19,439 nucleotides of DNA from an uncultured Sutterella sp. (GTDB lineage Bacteria; Pseudomonadota; Gammaproteobacteria; Burkholderiales; Burkholderiaceae_F): NCBI GenBank assembly GCA_900538905.1, contig UPZS01000043.1:1-19439 (forward strand), in the 5' to 3' direction. The notes beneath the pieces are model-generated. The model had not been told where the DNA came from, did not search any database, and saw only the letters and a list, made by a program, of their open reading frames with translations. This document shows positions 1 to 6,860 of the stretch, in pieces. A program made the position numbers and the translations under genes. Within the stretch, counting starts at the first letter, position 1. Every line of letters begins with the position of its first letter.

Positions 1-194
1 CTTTTGAAGTTATCGTACCGTCAACGAATAAAGCTAGCGTTGTGCTTTCCGATCACATAAAAAATCTGGATTGGAAAGCGAGGAATGCGGTTTTCAAGGA
101 AAAAATACCGGCTAAAGTCCTGGCTGAAGTGCGTGCAAAGATAATCGCACTCATCGGTTGTGACTGGCTTTTAACTGAGCCCCCAGAGGCATAA
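1..194 (+). CDS. MazF/PemK-type endoribonuclease toxin, C-terminal fragment
   Basis: This is the 3' end of a gene that starts left of the window. It is read in the frame beginning at base 3 and stops with TAA at 192-194. The 63 visible residues match the last third of MazF/PemK/ChpA toxins. They contain a hydrophobic VVLSDHIKNLDW segment, like the LADQVKSIAWRAR segment of E. coli MazF, then an acidic/basic helix ending in AKIIALIG, where MazF normally ends. About eleven extra residues (CDWLLTEPPEA) follow the usual end. MazF toxins are sequence-specific mRNA interferases encoded after a cognate antitoxin. The catalytic N-terminal part and any antitoxin lie outside the window, so activity cannot be judged. 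The family call rests on remembered similarity of a short fragment, but the residue pattern is quite specific. Confidence 0.72.
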   Translation, partial: FEVIVPSTNKASVVLSDHIKNLDWKARNAVFKEKIPAKVLAEVRAKIIALIGCDWLLTEPPEA

Positions 195-284
195 GTAGTT
201 GTTTCGAACGCGTTCTTTGCACGATTCTCTGCCATCAACCGAGCGAGTATAGATTCGTCGTATTTCCCAAATTTTTTGTGAGTG

Positions 285-315
285 AAAAAATTGCCCGAGG
301 TGCACACTTCGGGCA
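285..315 (-). terminator. Rho-independent terminator of the amino-acid ABC operon
   Basis: Read on the minus strand, a 7-bp stem (TGCCCGA / TCGGGCA, at 309-315 and 292-298) with a 10-nt loop is followed by a run of T residues opposite the A-run at 285-290. It lies about 50 bases after the stop of the substrate-binding gene at 368. The A-run also pairs with a T-run at 270-277 (AATTTTTT / AAAAAATT), so the region may also slow transcription arriving from the toxin gene on the plus strand. Confidence 0.7.
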
Positions 316-367
316 GAAAGTCGGTAATCTGAGTTCGACAACCGAAGTAAATTACTTTTTGTTGCCT

Positions 368-1207
368 TTAATTTTTCTTTGAGATATCAATCCCGAAGAA
401 CTGCACCGAAAGCCTACTGAGTTCTCCCGAGGCTCTCAGTTCTGCAATTGTTTCATTGACGATCTTGCGTAGTGACTCACTCTGCGGCGATTTCTTCAGA
501 GGAATGCCGATTTCACCAGCCTGCGGCGTATAGAGCGCAATCTTGATCTGGGCGTCCGGATGAGCCTTGGTGTAGTCCAGGTATGTCACTTCCGAGTTGA
601 GCGTCGCGTCGATGCGTCTGGAGCGTAAAAGCTCAAACGTCTGGTTGAGATCATCCACACCGATCACTTTGGCTCCTGCCTCTTCAGCGGCCAGAGCATA
701 AGTGCTTGAAATGGTGTTGGCCGTTGTTTTGCCCTTGAGATCCTGCATCGTCTTGATATCGTCGCGATCGTCGTTGACAATTACCGCGACACGGTCATAG
801 GCGTAAGGATCCGAGAAGCTGTATGCCTGACTGCGCTCCTTGGTGATGCCCACGCCGTTGATCATCAGGTCATAACGTCCCGCGTCGAGCCCCGCGAGCA
901 GCCCGTCCCATTTGCCTTCGATAAACCGAGCCTTGACACCGATCTTTTGGGCGATTCTCTCGCCGATGGCCACGTCAAAACCGGTCAGTTTGCCGTCTTT
1001 ATCGTGATAGGTCCACGGAGACCAAGTTCCTTCCATGGCAATCGTGATCGTGCCGCGTGACTTGATTGTTTCCAACAGATCCTGCGTTCGCGCTTGAGCT
1101 GCTTTTGCTGCAGTCTCAGTCTTAGCGTCTTCTCCGCATCCTGTGAGTGTCGTCGCCAATAAAACAGCGGATGCGAGCATCGTCAGTGTTTTGAGGTTTC
1201 TTGTCAT
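368..1207 (-). CDS. Polar amino-acid (probably cystine) ABC transporter substrate-binding lipoprotein
   Basis: A family 3 solute-binding protein of 279 residues that captures an amino acid in the periplasm and delivers it to the permease encoded upstream. The N-terminus is a lipoprotein signal with lipobox LTGC (Cys24 lipidated after cleavage). The mature protein has the family pattern: GTWSPWTYHDKDGKLTGFDV near residues 60-80, WDGLLAGLDAGRYDLM near 100-115, and a domain-2 segment with TANTISSTYALAAEEAGA. These features resemble cystine binders of the TcyA/TcyJ (FliY) group, but the ligand is an inference; another polar amino acid is possible. It is the last gene of a three-gene minus-strand operon, 39 bases after the ATPase gene, and is followed by an intrinsic terminator. 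This gene order (permease, ATPase, binding protein) differs from many FliY operons. Confidence 0.9.
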   Translation of the reverse strand: MTRNLKTLTMLASAVLLATTLTGCGEDAKTETAAKAAQARTQDLLETIKSRGTITIAMEGTWSPWTYHDKDGKLTGFDVAIGERIAQKIGVKARFIEGKWDGLLAGLDAGRYDLMINGVGITKERSQAYSFSDPYAYDRVAVIVNDDRDDIKTMQDLKGKTTANTISSTYALAAEEAGAKVIGVDDLNQTFELLRSRRIDATLNSEVTYLDYTKAHPDAQIKIALYTPQAGEIGIPLKKSPQSESLRKIVNETIAELRASGELSRLSVQFFGIDISKKN

Positions 1208-1246
1208 ACGTTTTTCCCTTTCCCAAATCGATTGTTTGCTTGGTGC

Positions 1247-1981
1247 TCAGACAAGCGTTTCCAAAAATTCTTTTGTTCGGAGTTCTTTCGGGTTCCCAAA
1301 GATCGTCTGTGCGTCTCCTGCTTCCACCACGTGTCCGGCTTCCATAAAAACCACCTTGTTGGCGACGCTCTTGGCAAAGGTGAGTTCGTGCGTGACGACG
1401 ATCATCGTGAGTCCCTGTTGAGCAAGCTCCTTCAGAATCGAGAGCACGTCACGCGTAAGTTCCGGGTCAAGAGCGGATGTGGGCTCATCGAAGTAAATGA
1501 TGTCTGGATCGCCAGCGAGCGCTCGTGCGATGGCTACGCGCTGTTGTTGGCCTCCCGAGAGTTCACTCGGATAGGCGTTTTCGCGGTGTGTCAGGGAAAA
1601 TCGAGCCAGCAGCTCATGCGCCTTGGCCTGTGCCAGTCCCTTTTTGATTCCTCTTCCGACGATCAGTCCTTCGGTGATGTTTTCAAGTGCCGTCTTGTTC
1701 AAAAAGAGGTTGTAGTTTTGAAATACGAAACCCGTGCGCTTGCGGATACTCAGAACGTTTTTGCGGGAGATCTTTGCCAGGTCAAACGTTTCGCCCGCAA
1801 AGGTCATCCGGCCACCGTCGACCTTTTCCAAAAAATTCAGGCAACGTAAAAGCGTGGTCTTTCCCGATCCGCTCGGCCCGATGATCGCGACCACATCCCC
1901 TTTCTCGACCTCCAGGTCAATGCCATGCAATACGGGTGTGCCCGAAAAGGTCTTGCGCAGATTTTCAACACTCAACAGCAT
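1247..1981 (-). CDS. Polar amino-acid (probably cystine) ABC transporter ATP-binding protein
   Basis: A 244-residue ATPase that powers import through the permease encoded just upstream. Visible motifs are Walker A GPSGSGKT (35-42), Q-loop FQNYNLF (about 88-93), ABC signature LSGGQ (141-145), Walker B IIYFDE (161-166), D-loop SALD and switch histidine H198 in VVTHE. Length and sequence fit the PAAT (GlnQ/TcyN) group. I chose the ATG at 1979-1981 because an AAAGGAA ribosome-binding site sits seven to eight bases before it. A longer in-frame start at 2011 would add ten residues unlike the family and would overlap the permease gene. With the chosen start the gap to the permease is 16 bases, consistent with one transcript. 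Substrate specificity is set by the partners and remains inferred. Confidence 0.92.
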   Translation of the reverse strand: MLLSVENLRKTFSGTPVLHGIDLEVEKGDVVAIIGPSGSGKTTLLRCLNFLEKVDGGRMTFAGETFDLAKISRKNVLSIRKRTGFVFQNYNLFLNKTALENITEGLIVGRGIKKGLAQAKAHELLARFSLTHRENAYPSELSGGQQQRVAIARALAGDPDIIYFDEPTSALDPELTRDVLSILKELAQQGLTMIVVTHELTFAKSVANKVVFMEAGHVVEAGDAQTIFGNPKELRTKEFLETLV

Positions 1982-1997
1982 GCGATGTTCCTTTGAC

Positions 1998-2666
1998 TCA
2001 ACGGGAGACATAGGTTCTCAGGCGCTTCTCGCCGTAACTCTGAAGGCGCGTAAGAACCGTGCAGAAAATGAGGTAAATCATGCCGACTTCGATGTAGAGC
2101 AACAAAGGTTCGTAGGTGCGTGCCACGATGCGCTGCGTTGTCATAAACATTTCCGTGACGGTGATGTTGGCCGCAAGTGATGTGTCCTTCACCATGGCAA
2201 TGAGCGAATTGCCAAGCGTCGGGAAAGCTGTTCGGAAAGCCTGGGGCAACACGATTCGGGTGATCGTCTGCAGATAGCTCATGCCGCTGCACAGGCCCGC
2301 TTCAAGCTGCCCGGCAGGAACAGATTCGAGTGCCGCACGGATGGTTTCGGCGCAGTAGGCACCTTCGTTAACGGCAAAGACGACTACTGCGGCCACAAAC
2401 GGATTGATCAGCACTCCTGCGTGGGGCAGACCGTAGAAGACGACGAAGAGCTGCACCAGAAGCGGCGTGCCGCGTGTGACCCAGATATAAAAGCGCGCGA
2501 GATCCTTCAGTACAGGCACGTGTGCGTACTGGATGAGCGCCACCACAACCGCGATGACGAGCGCTCCGGAAAAGGCGATCGCCGTAAGCGGAATGGTTAC
2601 GGTCAAACCCGGCAGCAGAATTTGCCAGAATGAATCGACAAAAAGATCGAATAGTGCAGTGTCCAT
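1998..2666 (-). CDS. Polar amino-acid (probably cystine) ABC transporter permease
   Basis: The inner-membrane permease of the amino-acid importer, about 222 residues, with several hydrophobic helices and the HEQ-type PAAT permease signature. Typical elements are the N-terminal FWQILLPGLTVTIPLTAIA helix, a TRGTPLLVQLFVVFYGLP block, and the cytoplasmic EAA loop ALESVPAGQLEAGLCSGMS that contacts the ATPase. The pattern is close to TcyB/TcyL (YecS) cystine permeases. The ATG at 2664-2666 gives a start that matches the family. A GTG at 2724-2726 would add twenty polar residues and lies directly beside a palindrome at 2731-2746, so I consider it less likely. Neither start has a strong Shine-Dalgarno. 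It is the first gene of the three-gene operon. Confidence 0.9.
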   Translation of the reverse strand: MDTALFDLFVDSFWQILLPGLTVTIPLTAIAFSGALVIAVVVALIQYAHVPVLKDLARFYIWVTRGTPLLVQLFVVFYGLPHAGVLINPFVAAVVVFAVNEGAYCAETIRAALESVPAGQLEAGLCSGMSYLQTITRIVLPQAFRTAFPTLGNSLIAMVKDTSLAANITVTEMFMTTQRIVARTYEPLLLYIEVGMIYLIFCTVLTRLQSYGEKRLRTYVSR

Positions 2667-2730
2667 TGTCAGTTCGTAAATCCGTTGAGCAGCAAAGTTG
2701 CATGCGTTTGCTGCAGACACCCGCACTTTA

Positions 2731-2746
2731 GGCAGTTACAACTGCC
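2731..2746. promoter_or_regulatory. Perfect dyad next to the amino-acid ABC operon, candidate operator
   Basis: GGCAGTT and AACTGCC form a perfect 7-bp inverted repeat separated by two bases. It lies 65 bases before the preferred permease start and directly upstream of the alternative GTG start. A two-base spacer suits a dimeric DNA-binding protein better than an RNA hairpin. No T-tract follows. Which regulator would bind is unknown. Confidence 0.4.
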
Positions 2747-2872
2747 GCACTGTCATTTGAGATTTGTTTTGAGACAAACGGACAAATAAAAGATATTGCG
2801 TCGAGTGTCACACGGCCAAAGAACTCTTGAATTGAAGCGGCACGAACTCGTTTGCTACCAAAGTCTGACAGT

Positions 2873-2930
2873 TGCGTAACGCATCTTTACATTGAAGTCG
2901 ACTATTCTGTGCACAGATCGTGGCGCGATC
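2873..2930. promoter_or_regulatory. Cluster of three short palindromes, candidate operator region
   Basis: Three symmetric elements lie within 58 bases: TGCGTAACGCA (2873-2883), a perfect 12-bp palindrome TCTGTGCACAGA (2906-2917), and GATCG / CGATC around a five-base spacer (2916-2930), which overlaps the second. The cluster sits between two divergent genes, where regulators commonly bind. None matches a regulator consensus I can name with confidence. Confidence 0.3.
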
Positions 2931-3046
2931 CCAAACATGCCGCCGAAGCTCAAGTTTTGACGTTTTGGCTTTTTTCCTGAACTATGCGCCTCGGTCTGTC
3001 TCACTTGTAGGTCGCAGGCGCCTTCCCTTTAAAAGAGGTCTCAGCC

Positions 3047-3646
3047 ATGCGATCCGTCCTGATTCGTCGTTTTGAGTTAAGCGACCAGCTTACTCACCTA
3101 TTCAATGCTCTGTTCTGGGCCGTTCACGCCGCTACGGGCATTCTCATCGGTTCCGCCTCCAGAGCCAACGTTGAGCCGACGCACCTTTCGATAGGAGTCC
3201 ATTTTGCCTTTGGATTTGCTCTTGCCGTACTGTTGAGCGCATACATCCTTTTTGCAAAATCCCGCTTTCAAAGAATGCTCTTTGAAATTTTCCGAACCGA
3301 TCGTCCGTTTCTGGCTTGGCTCAAATGTTTAGGCGGGTATCCCGACAAGATATTGAATCGACCGCAGAAGCCGGGCAGCGTTCCTCCTCAAGGCCGCTAC
3401 AACGCCGGCCAGCGCATTGCTTACGGCGCTCTTATTTTTCTGAATATTCTTTTGCTCGCTTCCGGCTTTGCTTTGTTCGCACTGCACCAACCGCAGGAGA
3501 TACAGAGCAGTGCTTACCGATTGGCGTTATGCGTCCATTCCGGCGCTTTCGGTCTTGCCTGTTTGCTGCTTGCAGCACACTTTCCGATGGCGTTTTTGTC
3601 AAGACAGTCACTTAAAGCCATGTTGAGTCTAGGCAAGGCTTTTTGA
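3047..3646 (+). CDS. Membrane cytochrome b, formate-dehydrogenase gamma-subunit-like
   Basis: A 199-residue integral-membrane protein with about four hydrophobic segments (near 18-36, 50-70, 124-146 and 160-184), of the FdnI/FdoI-type cytochrome b family (PF01292-like). Histidines at 17, 52, 164 and 178 fall in the four helices at positions equivalent to the four heme-b ligands of E. coli FdnI (18, 57, 155 and 169). The GGYPDK and GRYNAGQRIAYG segments are also typical of formate-dehydrogenase gamma subunits. Such proteins pass electrons between a periplasmic enzyme and the quinone pool. No catalytic or iron-sulfur subunit lies beside it, so its partner is unknown. An AGAGGT ribosome-binding site precedes the ATG. 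Its family is fairly clear; its redox partner is not. Confidence 0.82.
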   Translation: MRSVLIRRFELSDQLTHLFNALFWAVHAATGILIGSASRANVEPTHLSIGVHFAFGFALAVLLSAYILFAKSRFQRMLFEIFRTDRPFLAWLKCLGGYPDKILNRPQKPGSVPPQGRYNAGQRIAYGALIFLNILLLASGFALFALHQPQEIQSSAYRLALCVHSGAFGLACLLLAAHFPMAFLSRQSLKAMLSLGKAF

Positions 3647-3660
3647 CAGAACAGGAAGCC

Positions 3661-3771
3661 ATGAAGCATGCCGCCCTTTGGGTAAAGGAAGATTTGGAAA
3701 TCGAGAGAAACGCCTTTGCAAATCAATCCGATCAAGATCAAACGATTCTGAGAGAAAAACGCTTGAATTGA
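3661..3771 (+). CDS. Possible small protein of 36 residues, unrecognised
   Basis: A short reading frame begins 15 bases after the cytochrome b stop. AGGAAG lies just before the ATG, with close spacing. The predicted product is hydrophilic and highly charged, starting MKHAALWVKEDLEIERN. It has no membrane segment, cysteine motif or recognised domain. The position, in line with the upstream gene and before the hairpin at 3782-3806, allows co-transcription. It may equally be untranslated sequence or the remains of a longer gene. Confidence 0.25.
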   Translation: MKHAALWVKEDLEIERNAFANQSDQDQTILREKRLN

Positions 3772-3781
3772 TACTGCTGCA

Positions 3782-3806
3782 AAACAGCCTCCGGCGGAGG
3801 CTGTTT
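3782..3806. terminator. Bidirectional terminator hairpin between convergent genes
   Basis: A perfect 11-bp stem (AAACAGCCTCC / GGAGGCTGTTT) with a three-base loop lies between the cytochrome b transcript (plus) and the end of the ABM gene (minus). The flanking T-runs are short: TTT on the plus side and TTTT on the minus side. It can act in both directions. Confidence 0.65.
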
Positions 3807-3827
3807 GAGTATCCGTATCAAATATTG

Positions 3828-4241
3828 CTATGGCTTTATAAGCGCTTCCGGAACGAGAGCGTCGCAGTCAATGAGTTCCAACGACGTCACCATATGCAAT
3901 GTTCCTTCCTTGTATTTCCTGAAGTGAGGCGTCTGGATATGATGTTGGTAAGCCTCTTGATTTGCATAGATTTCGAGAATGGCAAACCGCGTGGGGTTCT
4001 TTTTTTCCTGCATGCTGTACAGGACGCGAACGCCGGGTTCACGCTTCATTGATTCACGCCCCACTTCGACGGCAAATGCCTTGTATTGATCAAGATATTC
4101 GGGCGCAACCGTGATTTTGGAGAGTCGCACAATGTTTTGTTCGTAGGGATTTGCTGCAGCAGTCGAAGGTGCCTCGGCGGCAAAGCCGGAAAATGAGATA
4201 ACAGCCATACACGTCGCTACCAATGAAAGAACTTTGATCAT
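3828..4241 (-). CDS. Exported ABM-domain protein (putative periplasmic monooxygenase-like)
   Basis: A 137-residue protein with an N-terminal signal peptide (hydrophobic 4-20, likely cut near FAAEA at about 20-23) followed by an ABM fold (antibiotic biosynthesis monooxygenase, YgiN-like). The mature part shows the family layout: VRLSKITVAPEYLDQYKAF strand and helix, an EPGVRVLYSMQEK strand, ARFAI-like FAILEIYANQEAYQHHIQTPHF, where the paired histidines follow EAY as in YgiN, and a terminal MVTSLEL strand. YgiN-type proteins oxidise quinols or aromatic compounds without a cofactor and are usually cytoplasmic, so export is notable. It is the last gene of the four-gene operon, 48 bases after the flavoprotein, with AAGGA before its ATG. 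Catalysis is inferred; it could be only a binding protein. Confidence 0.85.
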   Translation of the reverse strand: MIKVLSLVATCMAVISFSGFAAEAPSTAAANPYEQNIVRLSKITVAPEYLDQYKAFAVEVGRESMKREPGVRVLYSMQEKKNPTRFAILEIYANQEAYQHHIQTPHFRKYKEGTLHMVTSLELIDCDALVPEALIKP

Positions 4242-4289
4242 TGCTAATCCTTGATTATGGTTGAGGTTTAACCGCAGACGGTACAGTCC

Positions 4290-5810
4290 TCATGCACCTG
4301 CTGCGGCAATCGGTCCGACAATCAATCCGCTGGCAATCACATCGCACAAGCGGGTCGAAATGGAACCGCACGTTGCGCCGATGGCATAAAGACCGGGAAT
4401 CGGCGTATCGTCGGCGGCCCTCAATACCTGAAAGTCCGGATTGACTTCCAATCCGCCTTCCGTTTTGAAACGAACCGGCCAACTCGGCGTTGAGACATAA
4501 AAAGGCCCTTTAAGTGCACGGAAAAGTTTGTCTTTGCGTCCGAATTCCGTGTCCCCTTTTCCCGCGGCGGAATCGTCTGCAATTCTCTGAAGCGTTCTTT
4601 GCAGCCCCTTGGGATCAACACCGGCTTTTGAGGCTGCTTCTTCAATGGTCTGCCCTCTGAAAAGGGCCTTTGCCGACAATAAATTGGCGTAGCGCCAACG
4701 CTCCTTGTTCGGTCCCGTCACTGTGGCTTCGTCCAAGACAACGTAGGCGCCGTCAATGTTTTGCCTGAAGCAGGCCAGTGCACAGCCTGCGTAGCGGCTT
4801 TCGTGCTCATTGCAAAATCGTTTGCCGTTTTTGTCGACCAGATAAGCCGTATCCGTATCAAAAAGAATCCACGAGGGACTTCGGAACCCCGGTTTGGGAG
4901 CCGCAAAGAGTTTGGGCATGGACTCCATGTCTTCGACGGCGGCTCCGATAAGTCTTCCCAGTGTGATGCCGTCGCCGTCGTGCCCCGGCGGAACGCCTTC
5001 GCCGATAGCCGTAAATCCTTTGGGAATATTGGCCCACACACGTTTATAGCGGTGCATCATTTGTCGATTGTCTGAAAAACCGCCAGTGGCAAGAACCACG
5101 GCCCGAGCCTGGATGAATTGTGTTTTGCCATCCTGCACAAATCGAACGCCGGTGACGCGATCTTGACCTTTATCTTCGGTTTGTGTTTCAAGTCCTGTCA
5201 CTGCGCTATCGAGCAAGACGGAGACACCGCGCTTTTGAAGTTCATCGAGCATGGCCTGTGCAAATTTCGGCATGGATCCCGGCTTGGACGGTAACAAAAA
5301 AGGCTGCTGCGGATTGATCGGCAAAAAATCGATGCCGTATGACATGATGAAGGCCGCAACTGCAGGAGACATTTCTGCTGAACGCCGCAAAACGTTCGGA
5401 TCATGTTTGGCTATGCCCGAGTACATCGGCGAGTTGGGCATGTTGTCGCGCACTTTTGACAGAGGTTCATCCGTGTGTCCCTCCTCGATCAGTTGCCAAT
5501 ACGAGTCAAGATCCGCTTTTCCTTGGAAGCCCTGTGCCTTATGGACTTCTGAAAAGGCCGACGCGATGATGCCGGCCGATAACACGCCGTCGCCGCCGCA
5601 ATAGCTGCGCTTTTCAAGAACCACGACTTTGGCTCCGGCACGAGAGGCTGTGACAGCGGCAGTTAAACCCGCAAAACCGCCTCCGACGATCACAACATCG
5701 GTCGACATGTCGGCTTTCGGTTTGTCAGCTACAACTGCTGGCGCGGCCAACGCAACGCTCGGTAAGGTCCCAAACGCCAAGGTCGACTGTAAAAGGTGCC
5801 TCCTTTTCAT
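4290..5810 (-). CDS. Tat-exported FAD-dependent reductase (fumarate/urocanate reductase-like flavoprotein)
   Basis: A 506-residue flavoprotein of the FAD_binding_2 family (PF00890), the fold of soluble fumarate, urocanate and related periplasmic reductases. Residues 1-22 form a twin-arginine leader (MKRRHLLQ, then a hydrophobic stretch to ALAAPA). The FAD-binding Rossmann motif GGGFAG is at 43-48 with acidic E66 ending strand 2; ATGGF is at 241-245 and GDG at 279-281. There is no heme motif and no FMN-binding domain, so electrons must come from a separate donor. Alignment by eye to Shewanella Fcc3 keeps the two key arginines (R339 in NEHESR, R487 in STRL), but the HHTMGG substrate-binding segment is RFKTEGG here (447-453). 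The substrate is therefore unlikely to be fumarate. TAGGAG precedes the ATG. It is the third gene of the operon. Confidence 0.9.
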   Translation of the reverse strand: MKRRHLLQSTLAFGTLPSVALAAPAVVADKPKADMSTDVVIVGGGFAGLTAAVTASRAGAKVVVLEKRSYCGGDGVLSAGIIASAFSEVHKAQGFQGKADLDSYWQLIEEGHTDEPLSKVRDNMPNSPMYSGIAKHDPNVLRRSAEMSPAVAAFIMSYGIDFLPINPQQPFLLPSKPGSMPKFAQAMLDELQKRGVSVLLDSAVTGLETQTEDKGQDRVTGVRFVQDGKTQFIQARAVVLATGGFSDNRQMMHRYKRVWANIPKGFTAIGEGVPPGHDGDGITLGRLIGAAVEDMESMPKLFAAPKPGFRSPSWILFDTDTAYLVDKNGKRFCNEHESRYAGCALACFRQNIDGAYVVLDEATVTGPNKERWRYANLLSAKALFRGQTIEEAASKAGVDPKGLQRTLQRIADDSAAGKGDTEFGRKDKLFRALKGPFYVSTPSWPVRFKTEGGLEVNPDFQVLRAADDTPIPGLYAIGATCGSISTRLCDVIASGLIVGPIAAAGA

Positions 5811-5843
5811 GGTGTGTCTCCTATTGCAGGCAAGAATCCTCTG

Positions 5844-6122
5844 CTAGTCCATTAAATTCGAAGCTGCGCGAGCCACACGAAATTCAAGTGTCTCCCAGGT
5901 TGCGCAGTTTCCTTTTTTCAGGGGGTCGGCTTGTAAAAGCAAATTCAGCGAGTCAATTGATTCGCTTTGAGCAATCAGCACTCCTCCCTCACCTTGAACG
6001 TAGGCGCCGGAAAGAATAAAGTCACCGTTTTCAAAATGACGGTTCAGATATTCCAGGTGTGCCGGCAGATACGGTTTTGCCGCCTCACGGTCAGTAATGC
6101 GAACGTCAACGAGAAATTTCAT
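5844..6122 (-). CDS. YciI-family protein
   Basis: A 92-residue protein without a signal peptide, matching the YCII domain (PF03795), a dimeric ferredoxin-like fold related to the ABM fold. The family signs are R-x-HLEYL with histidine H22, a GDFILSGAYVQGEGG loop (33-47), and the ADPLKKGN motif (65-72) containing the conserved Asp-Pro. YciI proteins are small and probably cytoplasmic. Some take part in hydrolytic dehalogenation or aromatic ring chemistry, but most have no known role. GGGGAG lies before the ATG. The gene is 15 bases after the flavodoxin-fold gene and 33 before the flavoprotein, so it is surely part of the same transcript. Confidence 0.87.
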   Translation of the reverse strand: MKFLVDVRITDREAAKPYLPAHLEYLNRHFENGDFILSGAYVQGEGGVLIAQSESIDSLNLLLQADPLKKGNCATWETLEFRVARAASNLMD

Positions 6123-6137
6123 CTCAATCTCCCCAAT

Positions 6138-6707
6138 CTAGTTTTCAGCGCAGGCGTTAATTTCATTGAGAAGCCGCGCGGCATGTTCTTCGGCTTGCTT
6201 GAGGATTCGTTTGCGGTCAGCTTCAGTGTGAACGCCGGGAATAAAAATCATGCCGTTTGACCACACGGGAGCCAATGTCTTCATGCCGCACAAGTAGGCA
6301 GTCTGCAAAAGCGGCGGAAGGAATGCCTCCACCGGCCAGTTCAGTGCACGTCCCTTTGCATACTCCTGAGCCGCCGCACCGGTCGTAAACGACAAAAGAA
6401 GCTTTTTGCCGTGTAAAGCTGTTCCTCCGGTGCCGTGGGCAAAACCGCGCGTCAGCACATCATCGATCCATTTCTTGAGAATCGCCGGAACCGAGTACCA
6501 ATAAAACGGAAAATGCCACACGATCACATCGGCCCGCCGTAAAGCCTCTTGTTCCGCAGTCACATCGAAACCGTTGGGACCGCACAACTGCGCCAACGTT
6601 CTGATTTGCATCTCGCAATGTGATGATTCAAGAACATTGAGCACGGCTTTGCCGGCAACGGAGGCTTCCGGATTCGGATGGCCGTTGATGACGAGAATTT
6701 TTTGCAT
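6138..6707 (-). CDS. Flavodoxin-fold NAD(P)H oxidoreductase (MdaB/KefF-like)
   Basis: A 189-residue flavodoxin-like NAD(P)H oxidoreductase (PF02525) that is expected to bind FMN or FAD and carry out two-electron reduction of quinones. It begins with the family strand and loop KILVINGHPNPEAS (3-16). It then shows WHFPFYWYSVPAILKKWIDD (about 80-100), the signature of the MdaB/KefF/NQO group, and TRGFAHGTGGTALHGKKLLLS. I start at the ATG at 6705-6707 because GTGGAG precedes it; the longer frame from 6773 adds 22 residues unlike the family. No signal peptide is present, so it acts in the cytoplasm. It is the first gene of the operon, and the divergent AraC-type gene lies 191 bases away. Its natural substrate is unknown. 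Confidence 0.9.
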   Translation of the reverse strand: MQKILVINGHPNPEASVAGKAVLNVLESSHCEMQIRTLAQLCGPNGFDVTAEQEALRRADVIVWHFPFYWYSVPAILKKWIDDVLTRGFAHGTGGTALHGKKLLLSFTTGAAAQEYAKGRALNWPVEAFLPPLLQTAYLCGMKTLAPVWSNGMIFIPGVHTEADRKRILKQAEEHAARLLNEINACAEN

Positions 6708-6854
6708 GATTTCTCCACTTTTCCAAAATATCAGACCGGACGTATTGAACTGCCTTTTACATTTTTCAATCATCGGAGATATTTTTCATGGTCCATCATG
6801 TCAAATTTTTGCTTTTTTTTATCAACTTAAGACGAGATGAATTTCCTGCTTTCC

Positions 6855-6860
6855 TATAAT
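6855..6860 (+). promoter_or_regulatory. Candidate -10 element of the AraC-type regulator gene
   Basis: A perfect TATAAT lies 38 bases before the regulator's ATG. No acceptable -35 hexamer stands 16-18 bases upstream; the nearest, TTAAGA at 6827-6832, is about 22 bases away. This would suit an activator-dependent or weak promoter. Confidence 0.4.

Larger units (their letters stand above)
2667..3046. other. Divergent intergenic region with several palindromes
   Basis: About 380 bases between the amino-acid permease (minus) and the cytochrome b gene (plus). No convincing coding frame is present. It must hold the promoters of both genes. The visible structure is a tight dyad at 2731-2746 and a cluster of short palindromes at 2873-2930, listed separately. 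A possible plus-strand promoter has TTGACG at 2957-2962 and AACTAT at 2980-2985 (17-base spacing), but its -10 is poor. No known riboswitch was recognised. Confidence 0.6.

Noticed and set aside
53..307. 84-residue minus-strand frame at the left edge
   Set aside because: It is antisense to the MazF-like fragment, has no domain-like pattern, and runs through the operon terminator.
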